A program made the translations under genes and the position numbers. The notes under the pieces were generated by a model. It did no database searches. It saw nothing but the letters and a program-made list of their open reading frames with translations, and was not told the origin of the DNA. From Oscillospiraceae bacterium (GTDB lineage Bacteria > Bacillota > Clostridia > Oscillospirales > Oscillospiraceae), in assembly GCA_009777235.1 (NCBI GenBank), contig WRMH01000014.1, positions 1 through 64,000 of the forward strand: a stretch of 64,000 nucleotides of DNA. Direction: 5' to 3'. Every line of letters starts with the position of its first letter. Position 1 is the first letter of the stretch. Positions 9,879 through 18,348 of this stretch are shown one piece after another.

Positions 9879-10938
9879 TGTAAGAGTACAATACATATTG
9901 GACAGCGAGTAGAAAAAAAATAGTGAAAGAGAGGTCTTCATAGCTTATAGTTTAGTTACCACACAAAACTGACCGAAAGGAAGTACCCCTCTCTCATGAA
10001 CAGTGTAACACAAGATATGAAATACAGGCAATCCCTCATGAAGTATTCTCAAAGACATGGAGTGTCAAAAGCATCGCGAAAGTACAATAAGAGCAGGTCG
10101 TATATATATTTCTGGCTGTCGCGCTATGATGGCAGCATTGAATCTCTGGAGTGCCGGTCACGGCGACCTAACAGTCACCCTAATCAACATACTGACGAAG
10201 AGTTGAAGTTGATTAAGGATATGCGGCGGCGTAATCCTGAATTGGGAATGATTGAGCTTTGGCATAGATTACGGAAACGAAATTATACACGTCGCCCTGA
10301 AAGCTTGTTTAGAGTTATGAGGAAAATGGGGATGTTTCCTGAAAGAAAGCCAAAGAAACCGTATGTTCCAAAACCGTATGAGCAAATGCAGTATCCGGGG
10401 CAAAGAGTTCAGATAGACGTGAAACATGTCCCCAAGGCTTGTCTGACAACTGCCCTTCACGGACAGAAGCTCTATCAGTATACGGCTATTGATGAATACT
10501 CCCGATTGCGGTATCTTGAAGCGTTTGAAGAAGCAAGCACTTATTCATCAGCTACATTTCTTATTAACGCACTGGCATTCTTTCAAAAACATGGATTTCG
10601 TGTAGAGTGTGTTCAGACAGATAACGGCTTTGAGTTCACCAACCGCTTGCACAATCAAGCTAAAGATTCATTAACCCTCTTTGAGCGTACCGCAAACCGC
10701 GTTTCTGTGAAACACAAACTTATTCGGCCGTATACTCCCAGACACAACGGAAAAGTTGAGCGCAGCCATCGTGAGGATAATAAGAGATTCTATGCTTCAC
10801 ACACATTTTTCTCTTTTGATGACTTTAGAAAGCAACTCCTTGTTCACATGAAACGTTCTAACAATATACCGATGAGACCTCTTCTTTGGTATTCACCTCT
10901 TGAATACCTCACTGTCCAATATGTTTGACAATCCTACA
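9879..10938 (+). mobile_element. IS481-like insertion sequence
   Basis: The element is about 1.06 kb with imperfect 27-bp terminal inverted repeats at 9879-9905 and 10912-10938. The inner 13 bases (CTGTCCAATATGT) match exactly and both outer ends read TGTA when viewed inward. The transposase stop codon lies inside the right repeat. I see no convincing target duplication. It sits at the left end of the cassette-like array, 22 bases from the last cassette gene. Confidence 0.8.
9996..10928 (+). CDS. DDE transposase, IS481-like
   Basis: The 310-residue protein has an N-terminal helix-turn-helix (KYSQRHGVSKASRKYNKSRS) and an rve-type DDE catalytic core. The acidic residues are visible in VQIDVKH, CVQTDNGFEF and HNGKVERSHRED. 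It cuts and joins the terminal repeats that flank it. GAAAGGAAG lies 5' of ATG 9996. The frame is intact, so the element may be active. Confidence 0.9.
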   Translation: MNSVTQDMKYRQSLMKYSQRHGVSKASRKYNKSRSYIYFWLSRYDGSIESLECRSRRPNSHPNQHTDEELKLIKDMRRRNPELGMIELWHRLRKRNYTRRPESLFRVMRKMGMFPERKPKKPYVPKPYEQMQYPGQRVQIDVKHVPKACLTTALHGQKLYQYTAIDEYSRLRYLEAFEEASTYSSATFLINALAFFQKHGFRVECVQTDNGFEFTNRLHNQAKDSLTLFERTANRVSVKHKLIRPYTPRHNGKVERSHREDNKRFYASHTFFSFDDFRKQLLVHMKRSNNIPMRPLLWYSPLEYLTVQYV

Positions 10939-10960
10939 CGACTGTTTTTGGTCTATTTCC

Positions 10961-11740
10961 TTATTCTATCGCACAAAATTTGAGATTAAAGAGTTTTACC
11001 GCATTATCGCATAAAATTAAGTGTTTATTGAAGTCATCAATATCTAACGAATTAACTAGGTCAATATGGGATTTTATGCTACACATTCCATAGTCGGAAC
11101 CGAAAATAATTCTATGAGCATCTTTTTCTGCAATATGGTTTAACGAGCTTCGCGTTTTCTCAAGATGATTTGCTTCATATGCCAAGCTCGAAATGTCATA
11201 GAAGATATTTGGATATTCCGATGTCAAACGATAACATAAGTCAATATCCGGCCACCAAAGATGACAAATTATAATACGCAAAGCAGAGTGTTCTTCTGCT
11301 ATTTTTGCAAAATACTTTGGATGATTGTACTGTGCGTTGTCCCAACCTGTATGTACAGCTAAAGGCACATCATGTTTTTTGCATAGTTTGTATACTTCAT
11401 CCAATCTTGAATCGTCCATATAGAAAGATTCATGTCCGGGATACAGCTTACAGGCAACCATCAACCCTCTTTCAAGGTAACTGTCTATCTGTACCATGCG
11501 GGCTTCAAAATCTATTATTGGGCTAATACCGCCCATGACAAAAATATTCCCTGTGTCAGAAAACAGCTCGACGCATTCTTTCGGCGTTCCGATAGCGCTG
11601 GACAGTTCGGAATCTGCTATAACGATAGCTCCATCTACCCCTGATATGACAAGGTCGCGTAAAAGTCGTCCCTTCTTATCATTAAGGGTCAGTAGCGTAT
11701 CTTCGCAACAAGGTAAATGAAGGTGCGCATCAACAATCAT
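10961..11740 (-). CDS. TIM-barrel amidohydrolase family protein
   Basis: The 259-residue protein has the metal-dependent hydrolase signature: MIVDAHLHLP, then PLAVHTGWDN, IICHLWWPDI and FGSDYGMCS. Members hydrolyse or decarboxylate small cyclic or amide substrates; the substrate is not predictable here. It is the last gene of the minus-strand cassette-like array. The attC-like site at 11821-11897 lies before its start. Its own downstream site, if any, was lost near the IS. Confidence 0.8.
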   Translation of the reverse strand: MIVDAHLHLPCCEDTLLTLNDKKGRLLRDLVISGVDGAIVIADSELSSAIGTPKECVELFSDTGNIFVMGGISPIIDFEARMVQIDSYLERGLMVACKLYPGHESFYMDDSRLDEVYKLCKKHDVPLAVHTGWDNAQYNHPKYFAKIAEEHSALRIIICHLWWPDIDLCYRLTSEYPNIFYDISSLAYEANHLEKTRSSLNHIAEKDAHRIIFGSDYGMCSIKSHIDLVNSLDIDDFNKHLILCDNAVKLFNLKFCAIE

Positions 11741-11820
11741 CTACATAAATCCTCCTGATAGTATTTCTTGTATAATGTAAAAAAATAGTTCTAAAAATAC
11801 CCTCGCAATAGGGTTATGGG

Positions 11821-11897
11821 ACATAACGTCCGGCGGCTTGGTGAAGTGGCAAACGAGGTGCGCTGAGACTCGAACTATTTCTATGGATATGTTAAGT
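11821..11897 (-). repeat. attC-like site following the PH-domain gene
   Basis: On the minus strand the site opens with ACTTAAC, a perfect match to the R'' consensus RYYYAAC, and closes with GTTATGT. The inner arm GGCGGCTTGGTGAAGTGGC (11832-11850, plus strand) matches the arm of the site at 19608-19738. CCCTATTGCG follows the closing box, as after the other elements. The opposite arm is degenerate. Confidence 0.6.
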
Positions 11898-11921
11898 TTA
11901 TCCGATAGGGCAATCAAATAG

Positions 11922-12800
11922 TCACTTCGGGGAAAACGCTTCTATCATTTCACTAAATACCGCTCTTGTTGTCTCGCCATTACGAAAACTTATAAAAATA
12001 TCTCCGCCGCGACTACGCTCAATCCTTATTGTTGGAGAGGAATTTGTTCGGACAAAAAGCACATGAGAATCATAACGACTCGATTGAAAATGCCCCTTCA
12101 ATGTGCCGCCGAAACCGCCATATCCATTTGCCCTGTGCCCTGAGTCACCGTCACGCATATCTCTCATGCTTTGCTCGATAAGCTCTATTGAATCAATACT
12201 GTCAAATCCAATGTTCAAGCCGTACATGGCTTGTATTCGTATACCGTCATCGCTAACATTAACGGCAGGCTCCATCTCTCCGTATGCAATCATAATCCCA
12301 ATCACAAGGAGCGGTATTCCGGCCAATAGAATAATCACCAATTTAACACATTTCGACATAGGCTTAACATCAGCGGTTATCTCTATGTTCTCATTTTTCG
12401 TTTTTAACTCTTCAAAAAAGCCTTGCCAATCTTTTGGAGAAATAATAACGGTATCGCTAAAGCTACCTTTCTTGAACTTAATCTCAATACGGTCGAGCGA
12501 TGGAGCGGGTGACGATATTGGATTTCTTGTTTTGCTGGCACTTATGATTGCGGTGTAGGGTATTTTTATACCTTTGCCAAGCCCGCATTTTATGCGCAAT
12601 CCGTCTTCGTCAAATTGATAATATGTCCTTAGCCAAATTGGGATAAAGAGAAATACTGTTAACGGCGTAAAAACAATAGCTACCACCCAAGCTCCAAGTC
12701 CGCCCCCCGTGAATATAGATACGATAGCCCAGATATTTCCAAGTGTAAAACCTGCAAAGATGAGAAGAATCCACCAATCATATTTTGACCTAAACAGCAC
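11922..12800 (-). CDS. PH-domain-like membrane protein
   Basis: The 292-residue protein has two N-terminal membrane segments (about 8-32 and 36-58), a soluble bacterial-PH-like region (YYQFDEDGLRIKCGLGKGIKIPYTAI), and another hydrophobic segment near 150-172. A second PH-like half follows with a Gly-rich loop (RANGYGGFGG). Function is unknown; bPH proteins often act in envelope stress. It is a single-gene module flanked by repeat elements on both sides. Confidence 0.6.
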   Translation of the reverse strand: MLFRSKYDWWILLIFAGFTLGNIWAIVSIFTGGGLGAWVVAIVFTPLTVFLFIPIWLRTYYQFDEDGLRIKCGLGKGIKIPYTAIISASKTRNPISSPAPSLDRIEIKFKKGSFSDTVIISPKDWQGFFEELKTKNENIEITADVKPMSKCVKLVIILLAGIPLLVIGIMIAYGEMEPAVNVSDDGIRIQAMYGLNIGFDSIDSIELIEQSMRDMRDGDSGHRANGYGGFGGTLKGHFQSSRYDSHVLFVRTNSSPTIRIERSRGGDIFISFRNGETTRAVFSEMIEAFSPK

Positions 12801-12826
12801 AGCAAGTCTCCTCCAAATTATTCCGC

Positions 12827-12863
12827 CACAGTGGGGCTAATTTCGCATAACCGCTTGTTATGC
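12827..12863 (-). repeat. Compact attC-like element after the DUF2442 gene
   Basis: On the minus strand GCATAAC, the spacer AAGCG and GTTATGC form a compact palindrome (12845-12863). A conserved tail follows, reading CCCCACTGTGG. It shares AACAAGCGG and GCGAAATT with the element at 18961. Confidence 0.5.
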
Positions 12864-12998
12864 GATGTATGTCACGGACGGCATCTCTCTCCGCACTCTA
12901 CCATTTTATTAGCAAATTATCAAAAGGAAGTAACGCCATTCCGAGATAAGGGATTGCCTTTAAAAGTTGCAGACCACCAAGGGTGATGTGAATAATAC

Positions 12999-13253
12999 TT
13001 AACGAATTGCCGCTTGAGTAGGTACAGAATAATCGTAAAGCTCGTGCGGGGCAATGTCTTGACCTCCCGCCCATTCGATTGTGTTACCGGCAATACGCAC
13101 TGTATTGAAAACCTCGATATTCCTTAGTTTCCCAAACCAATCTCCACTGATATATGGCATTACATCAAAAATTCTAGCCTCCCCCGTGTCAAAGGTAACT
13201 ATCACTTTGTAATCAGCCAGCGGAGTAACGTCAATCGCTCTTGGTTGTAGCAT
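12999..13253 (-). CDS. DUF2442 domain protein
   Basis: The 84-residue DUF2442 protein has VIVTFDTGEARIFDVMPYI and TIEWAGGQDIAPHELYD. The family is small, basic and usually paired with DUF4160, as here, 11 bases downstream of it. The pair has been suspected to be a toxin-antitoxin-like module, but I know of no demonstrated activity. GATAGGAGGT precedes the start. A second copy of the pair lies at 14598-15116. Confidence 0.85.
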   Translation of the reverse strand: MLQPRAIDVTPLADYKVIVTFDTGEARIFDVMPYISGDWFGKLRNIEVFNTVRIAGNTIEWAGGQDIAPHELYDYSVPTQAAIR

Positions 13254-13264
13254 GGCAGTACCTC

Positions 13265-13531
13265 CTATCTCAACGGATCGATTCTAAAGTATTCCCGACC
13301 TTCGCTTAATAACTTCCAATTTGCTTCAAGATCTTCTTTATGTATTTCTGCCCATGCGGTTACCAGCTTTAGTTTCTTTAGAGGAATGCTCCCCTCCAGT
13401 ATCTCACCTTCAAAACTAATTGCAACTTCTTGCCCTTGGTATTCTGCATGAAAATGTGGAATATGGTGCTTGCCTCCAATTTCGCGATACATGGTAATTA
13501 TAATTCCATAGAAAACGCTCAGTGTTGGCAT
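13265..13531 (-). CDS. DUF4160 domain protein
   Basis: The 88 residues carry the DUF4160 hallmarks GIIITMYREIGGKHHIPHFHAEY and WAEIHKEDLEANWKLL. It is the upstream partner of the DUF2442 gene. Start ATG 13531 follows GAGGAGG. The HHxPHFHA motif suggests a metal or nucleic-acid contact, though function is unproven. Confidence 0.85.
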   Translation of the reverse strand: MPTLSVFYGIIITMYREIGGKHHIPHFHAEYQGQEVAISFEGEILEGSIPLKKLKLVTAWAEIHKEDLEANWKLLSEGREYFRIDPLR

Positions 13532-13613
13532 TACTAAAACCTCCTCAACATTCTAAAACGAAGCTGTTTTATTTTAGATTAAGGTATTTTTCAAGATTTG
13601 TCAATAACTTCAC

Positions 13614-13652
13614 ACCGCAGTGGGGTAGATGTCGCATACCCTGATGTTAAAA
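13614..13652 (-). repeat. Compact attC-like element after the GNAT gene
   Basis: On the minus strand a GTTAAAA-complement and GTATGCGACAT flank a 5-base spacer. CCCCACTGCGGTG follows, the tail conserved across the array. Confidence 0.45.
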
Positions 13653-13658
13653 ATGCCC

Positions 13659-14207
13659 TTAATTGCGTAAAGACAGCCAATGCTCTTTAATGATTCCATA
13701 ACGGGCAACATCACGGAAAACACCTTTGATTTTTACTCCTTGTACGCTAACTCCCTCAAAGGTCATCCCACACTTTTGCATTACTTTGCCCGATGCTTCA
13801 TTGCCAATGTAATGAAACGCCTCAACGCGGTTCAAGTCAAGATTTTCAAAGCATAGCCTCATTATGGCTGATAAAACTTCAGTCATATAACCTTTGTTCC
13901 AATATTCGCGATTCAAAACATACCCAAAACCGGTTTTATCATGTTCAGGCTCTATCCTAATATCAATCGCTCCAATACATTTTTTCGTTTCTTTCAGTTC
14001 TATCGCCCAAACGCCGGGTTTCGACCAATGAAAGTATATTATCCCTGTCACAACTTCATCAACCGTCTTAGCACCTGCCCAATCTAAATACCTAACTGTA
14101 TCCTCATCAGCGGCATATTCAAGCATATCCGGAGCATCATCTTTTCTGGCCTTTCTTAGAATAAGCCGTTCTGTTTCCAATCTTTCATTGTCATACAGTA
14201 TTTCCAT
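13659..14207 (-). CDS. GNAT acetyltransferase, RimJ/RimL-like
   Basis: The protein is about 182 residues from ATG 14207 and has the typical opening LETERLILRKARKDDA, the acetyl-CoA region GFGYVLNREYWNKGYMTEVLSAIM, and the closing NEASGKVMQKCGMTFEGV. It should transfer acetyl from acetyl-CoA to an amine; the substrate is unknown. Its 5' end overlaps the truncated nucleotidyltransferase frame, which suggests a deletion joined the two. The start is not well supported by a ribosome-binding site. Confidence 0.8.
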   Translation of the reverse strand: MEILYDNERLETERLILRKARKDDAPDMLEYAADEDTVRYLDWAGAKTVDEVVTGIIYFHWSKPGVWAIELKETKKCIGAIDIRIEPEHDKTGFGYVLNREYWNKGYMTEVLSAIMRLCFENLDLNRVEAFHYIGNEASGKVMQKCGMTFEGVSVQGVKIKGVFRDVARYGIIKEHWLSLRN

Positions 14208-14422
14208 ATAATTTTCGACCACTCAAAACACCCCCTTTTTACAAAATGATTGCATCGATTTCTCACCACGCTATCAAAAACAATAGCGATGTCTATATCA
14301 CTGTCATTATGCGGGTTGCCATTGACATAGGAGCCAAAGATAATTATTTGCTTTGGATTATAGAGTTGCCGCACCTTATCTGTGTATTTTGTGGCTATTT
14401 CCCTAACTTCTCTTTTATCCAA
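14156..14422 (-). pseudogene. Truncated MNT-type nucleotidyltransferase
   Basis: The N-terminal half of a small antitoxin-type nucleotidyltransferase is recognisable: IIIFGSYVNGNPHNDSDIDIAIVFD with the GS...DxD signature. After that the frame runs into unrelated residues and into the GNAT gene. A TTG at 14422 behind GGAGAGG is the likely start. The missing C-terminal half indicates a deletion between this gene and its neighbour. Confidence 0.7.
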
Positions 14423-14519
14423 CAGCAGTTTTCCTCTCCATATTACAGACATTCCGCTTTGTACAATTCTAAGCACTTTTCAAAGAACTGTCAATAAATT
14501 TGAACCGCAAAACTTGCGC

Positions 14520-14557
14520 CGCAGTAGAGTAACGTGCGCCAAACCGTTTGCATTGTG
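14520..14557 (-). repeat. Compact attC-like element after the nucleotidyltransferase remnant's upstream cassette
   Basis: The element lies between the DUF2442 stop (14598) and the next module. On the minus strand it reads GGCACAATGCAAACGGTTTG, then CTCTACTGCGG. It is the most degenerate copy. Confidence 0.4.
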
Positions 14558-14597
14558 CCGTTTAATCGGACTAAATCCACTTACTATTAACTAATGC

Positions 14598-14846
14598 TTA
14601 CTCGATAACGTCTAAGCCTTTATCATATAGCGTATGCGGGCAGTAATCCTGCCCTGTCGCCCATTCGATTTCCCCTCCGGTCACCATAACTTTGCAAAAT
14701 AAAGCATTATCTTTCAACACACTATAGAACGGATGACTCAAGTTTGGGGCAAAGTCGAAAACCTTCTTTTCACCGTTAGAAAATAACAGCAAAAGATTGT
14801 AATCTTTCCATGCAGTTGCTTCTATCAGCTTGGGATAGCTTTTCAT
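14598..14846 (-). CDS. DUF2442 domain protein (second copy)
   Basis: The 82-residue protein has NLLLLFSNGEKKVFDFAPNL and GEIEWATGQDYCPHTLYD, the same family as the gene at 12999-13253. It follows a frameshifted DUF4160 gene directly (2-base gap), reproducing the pair arrangement. Confidence 0.85.
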   Translation of the reverse strand: MKSYPKLIEATAWKDYNLLLLFSNGEKKVFDFAPNLSHPFYSVLKDNALFCKVMVTGGEIEWATGQDYCPHTLYDKGLDVIE

Positions 14847-14848
14847 AA

Positions 14849-15116
14849 CTACTCCAACCCCTTTATCTTAAAAAATTGGTCATCTGTCTGCATAATGTCC
14901 CAGAGTGCCGACAATTCATCTCTATGAATGTCAGCCCGAGCAACAATGTATTTTGTTTGCTTTATGGGGAATTTACCGGATAAAGGATTTCCATCTAAAT
15001 CAAAAGATGCTTCATATTCGCCATATTTTGCGGCTCAAATGCGGTATGTGGTGTTGTTCGTCATCGTTAAAATACATACGAACAACAATCCCATAAAAAT
15101 GTGAAATAATCGGCAA
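14849..15116 (-). pseudogene. Frameshifted DUF4160 gene
   Basis: From a TTG start at 15116 (behind GGAGGTGG) the frame reads LPIISHFYGIVVRMYFNDD and EQHHIPHLS. It then needs a one-base shift near 15025-15035 to continue AKYGEYEASFDLDGN and on to IHRDELSALWDIMQ, ending at the stop 14849-14851. The shift makes a stop in the original frame. Both halves are clearly DUF4160, so this is a recent single-base lesion or a sequencing error. Confidence 0.8.
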
Positions 15117-15328
15117 ATCTACCACCTCCCTAAATATTGCATTTATCGCTAAATACTAAACTATCAAACAAAAGCACTCGGCATACAATATGCAATTAAA
15201 AGAATAGCACTGCAAAAAACTGAAAAGCACCAATATTACAATGAAACCATGTGCGTATCATAAACTGACTGTATTGCATCATTCACCTCAGTATAGGCTT
15301 TTTTCAAGGATATGTCAACAAAACCACA

Positions 15329-15365
15329 CCGCAGTAGAGTCAATGTCACATACCGTTTATTATGT
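15329..15365 (-). repeat. Compact attC-like element after the nitroreductase gene
   Basis: On the minus strand the element reads GGCACATAATAAACGGTATG then TGACAT and CTCTACTGCGGTG. It lies 17 bases beyond the nitroreductase stop. Confidence 0.5.
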
Positions 15366-15381
15366 GCCGGGTTGGCGTTTT

Positions 15382-16008
15382 TTACCATTTATTATAATGA
15401 ATTTTATCCTTTATTTTATGTTTTATTTGCTCAGGGCTTTTCACCTTGGTTAAAGGATAACCAATAGCCAAATAACACGGCATGAAATAATTTTTCGGGT
15501 GATTTATTGTTTCCAATATGTGTTGAGTTTCTTTTTCAAATGGTATTCTAAGTGCACAACCTAATTTTTCAGCAGTTGCCGCAAGTAAAATATTTTCTAT
15601 ACAACACCAAATAGAAGCAAAACTATTTAATGCACTTAAATTTTTTGGTTTTAATAACGGCTCTGTTTGTTTTAAAAACGGTAATATTAAACAACCGGAT
15701 TGAATAAGCATACTAAATTGTTTTGGTATTGCATCTTTATATGTTTCCTTCTGCAAAGGAGCATTTACCTTCCATGAATTTATTATAAAATCAACTCTTT
15801 TTTCGGAAATCGTCTTAGGGATTGGTTTTATAAGTTTCTCAATCATTTCTCTTTCTGTAATTACCACAAACTCCCAATTTCGTAAATGGTCATTCGTAGG
15901 AGCTTTTAACCCCGCAGATAAAATCCGTTCTATAGTTTTTTTATCCACTTTTTTATCAGAAAAATCTCTTATTGTTTTTCTTGATTTTACAACATCATAA
16001 AAATCCAT
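15382..16008 (-). CDS. Nitroreductase family protein
   Basis: The 208-residue flavin protein has the nitroreductase start MDFYDVVKSRKTIRDFSDKKV, LKAPTNDHLRNWEFVVIT, and the C-terminal LAIGYPLTK. Such enzymes use FMN and NAD(P)H to reduce nitro compounds, quinones or enoates. AAGGAG precedes ATG 16008. The low G+C and AT-rich codon use differ from the neighbouring core genes, consistent with a captured cassette. Confidence 0.9.
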   Translation of the reverse strand: MDFYDVVKSRKTIRDFSDKKVDKKTIERILSAGLKAPTNDHLRNWEFVVITEREMIEKLIKPIPKTISEKRVDFIINSWKVNAPLQKETYKDAIPKQFSMLIQSGCLILPFLKQTEPLLKPKNLSALNSFASIWCCIENILLAATAEKLGCALRIPFEKETQHILETINHPKNYFMPCYLAIGYPLTKVKSPEQIKHKIKDKIHYNKW

Positions 16009-16078
16009 CTAAATCTCCTTGTTTATAATAAAATCAAAACAGTATTACGTTGTCAAATCTTTATTTTATTTAATTCCA

Positions 16079-16234
16079 TTATTTTATCCAATACTCAGCG
16101 TCTTCTCTCAAATATGGAAATTTTACCATTGCAAGCCATTTTGACACATTATAATTATTCAGTCCCTCGAGTAAATCTTCTATATCATTTTCTTGCCAAT
16201 TCCTTAGAATTAATCTATTTGTTTCAAATTCCAT
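16079..16234 (-). pseudogene. 5' fragment of a GNAT acetyltransferase
   Basis: Only about 51 residues remain: MEFETNRLILRNWQENDIEDL, then NVSKWLAMVKFPY, ending at YWIK. This is the first quarter of a RimJ/RimL-like acetyltransferase, cut by a stop. It has a good GGTGGG site. It lies upstream of the nitroreductase in the same module. Confidence 0.7.
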
Positions 16235-16329
16235 ATTCCCACCTCTTATTACTGTATTCCAATACTTTGTTTTAATCAAGTACCTTCATAAATTTTTTAT
16301 TATTTTTGAGCATATTTGGATTTTATTTC

Positions 16330-16352
16330 GCCTAACGGGGGGCGGGTATACG
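16330..16352 (-). repeat. Compact attC-like element after the flavodoxin gene
   Basis: On the minus strand CGTATAC is followed by CCGCCCCCC and a canonical GTTAGGC box, then GAAAT. The flank CCGGGCAAACG is shared with the element at 18961. Confidence 0.5.
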
Positions 16353-16381
16353 ACGTTTGCCCGGACAAGTATAATTTCATA

Positions 16382-16963
16382 CTAACGTTCTGCTAATTTG
16401 TTCAGAAGCTGTACCGCAAAACCTTTAGCACCACTTACAGAGTTTTCGGTTTGGAACGAAGCTAAATTATCTTCATCTCTCACAGAATACATACCTAAAT
16501 ATTTCAGGTTAGAGTGTTCACATAGACGCTTAATGCCTGTTTCAAATGGCTCCGCTCCATATTCAGCGTCATATCCGTGAGTGGCCACGATTGCGACGCT
16601 CTTTCCTTGCCATAAAGAGCCTTTCGCTTTTCCATAAAACTTGTTTAAGCCGTAATGTCGGTCTAGAAGCGCTTTCATTGGCGCAGTACAGTACCATGTG
16701 TAAATAGGTGTTGCAAAAACAACACAGTCACTATCTATTATTACATTCATAATATGGGTGACATCATCATTCTGCACACAACCATAATATCCATCAACGT
16801 CCTGACAAGCATAACACCCTTTGCATGGGAGGATGTTCTTATCTGCTAAAGCAATATACTCAACTTTGCAATCACGATTCAAAAGTTCGCCAATCAGCGG
16901 TTTTAGCAATTCCGCAGTGTTACCATTTAGCCTCGGACTACCCATAAGAACGCAAAATTTCAT
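16382..16963 (-). CDS. Flavodoxin-fold NAD(P)H-dependent oxidoreductase
   Basis: The 193 residues show MKFCVLMGSPRLNGNTAELL (FMN phosphate loop), a Cys-rich loop (LPCKGCYACQD) and FATPIYTWYCTAPMKALLDR. It is an iron-sulfur-flavoprotein-like or NADPH-dependent FMN reductase-type enzyme. GGAGG precedes ATG 16963. It is a single-gene module between two repeat elements. Confidence 0.88.
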   Translation of the reverse strand: MKFCVLMGSPRLNGNTAELLKPLIGELLNRDCKVEYIALADKNILPCKGCYACQDVDGYYGCVQNDDVTHIMNVIIDSDCVVFATPIYTWYCTAPMKALLDRHYGLNKFYGKAKGSLWQGKSVAIVATHGYDAEYGAEPFETGIKRLCEHSNLKYLGMYSVRDEDNLASFQTENSVSGAKGFAVQLLNKLAER

Positions 16964-17066
16964 AATTCGACCTCCACGGTTTGAACAAAGTGTTTCCTCT
17001 TCTACAAAGGACTAGGGTAATTTCAATTGATTGCCAAAAAATACGCACCGCAGTAGGGTGAATGTC

Positions 17067-17242
17067 GCCTAACGGGCGGCGGGTAGACGCTGTGGCGCTA
17101 AGGTGGCGCTTGCGCCGCCGAAGCGGCATGGTGAAGTGGCGGAGTGAGCGCGTGTTAACTTGAGTTTTCACAAACGGTCAAGGAGAGCAGAAGACTTTAG
17201 GTTTCCACCCCGACCGACATTTCGCTAAGCTGCTTGTTATGT
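17067..17242 (-). repeat. Full-length attC-like site after the metallophosphatase gene
   Basis: On the minus strand the site opens with ACATAAC (R''-like, 17236-17242) and closes with GTTAGGC (17067-17073), a perfect R' box. A 22-bp arm (17214-17235) pairs imperfectly (16 of 22) with 17121-17142. Between the inner arm and GTTAGGC is an extra GC-rich hairpin region (GGCGCTTGCGCC). The segment at 17180-17240 is nearly identical to 19690-19738. Confidence 0.7.
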
Positions 17243-17272
17243 GAAGTTTGGCGGATTTCTGTTTTTATATAT

Positions 17273-18211
17273 TTAATCGTTTTTCTTATCACACCATGCT
17301 TCATAGGCAGAACACCAAGTTTCCTTTTTAAAAGGACGTGTATTATCTTGAATATCAGTTGCATACCGCTCTGCGAATTCTAAGAATGGATCTGCCTGTG
17401 CCCTAGCTGTTTCCAGTTCTTTTGTGATGATGCCGGACCATACCTTATTTTTCTTTGAATAATCAGATTTTCGCGTATAATTCAATGTTTCATTTACATC
17501 ATAGGCAACTCTTCTTAATGTCGCTTTATAAGAGTTTTCAGTAATTTCTAATATACCATATGACGCATTGCAATTAAAATCAAGCGGTAAACCACAAGAG
17601 CCGGGATTTAAAAGCAGTTTCCCTTCGTATTCCCAGCATAAAGGGATATGAGTATGTCCAAAAACATAAACTCCCGATTCCATAAATGAAATAAGTTTAT
17701 GCAACTCTATATCATTACATAATATATTCTCTGAATGTGTCCCATATGATAAACAATCAAACTTTTTTTCATCCATGCCTCTAACAAAATACTGCGGATT
17801 TAAAAAACAAGGACTTGTATCAAGAAAATACCGTTGAGGTTTGTGAAAAATAAATACAGGAGGGAAATTATCTTTTTTTATTATTATTTCTTGGGGAAGA
17901 CTAAATAAATAGCTCCGATTCGAATCAAATAATGTCTGATACATCCATGATATTACTCCAAACTGTCCCACCGGCCATTTTTCTCGCCCAATTGAAGATA
18001 AAGGTGTAAGAGCTTCTTCTTCATTTCCGCTAACAGTAAAACAAGATTCCATTGAACGGATACGACCAACAACTTCATTTGGGTATCCCAATCCCACACA
18101 ATAATCCCCTAAAAGAATAAATTGATTAACATGGTTTTTTCTTGCGTCATGAATAACAGCTTCTAAAGCAGGTAAGTTGCCATGTATATCCGAAATTACT
18201 GCATATCTCAT
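17273..18211 (-). CDS. Calcineurin-like metallophosphoesterase
   Basis: The 312-residue protein carries all metallophosphatase blocks: ISDIHGNLPALEAV, ILLGDYCVGLGYP, SGNEEEAL, and FGHTHIPLCWEYEGKLLLNPG. It should hydrolyse a phosphodiester with two bound metals; the substrate is unknown (YfcE/ApaH-like folds act on nucleotides). AAAGGAG lies before ATG 18211. The gene ends 31 bases before a full attC-like element. Confidence 0.9.
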   Translation of the reverse strand: MRYAVISDIHGNLPALEAVIHDARKNHVNQFILLGDYCVGLGYPNEVVGRIRSMESCFTVSGNEEEALTPLSSIGREKWPVGQFGVISWMYQTLFDSNRSYLFSLPQEIIIKKDNFPPVFIFHKPQRYFLDTSPCFLNPQYFVRGMDEKKFDCLSYGTHSENILCNDIELHKLISFMESGVYVFGHTHIPLCWEYEGKLLLNPGSCGLPLDFNCNASYGILEITENSYKATLRRVAYDVNETLNYTRKSDYSKKNKVWSGIITKELETARAQADPFLEFAERYATDIQDNTRPFKKETWCSAYEAWCDKKND

Positions 18212-18290
18212 ATTATAAATCTCCTTTTACTAAGGCTATCACTCTTGCTAATAATCCTCTTGGCGTTTCTGCCAGTGTAAGCCAAATTTC

Positions 18291-18310
18291 GCATAACGTT
18301 CTGGTTGTAT
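18291..18310 (-). repeat. Compact attC-like element after the P-loop kinase gene
   Basis: On the minus strand the element reads GTATACAACCAGAAC then GTTATGC and GAAAT. Its flank CGGGCACAAC resembles that of the elements at 16330 and 18961. Confidence 0.45.
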
Positions 18311-18348
18311 ACGAAGTTGTGCCCGTACTTTTAATTTACTTAATCAAT

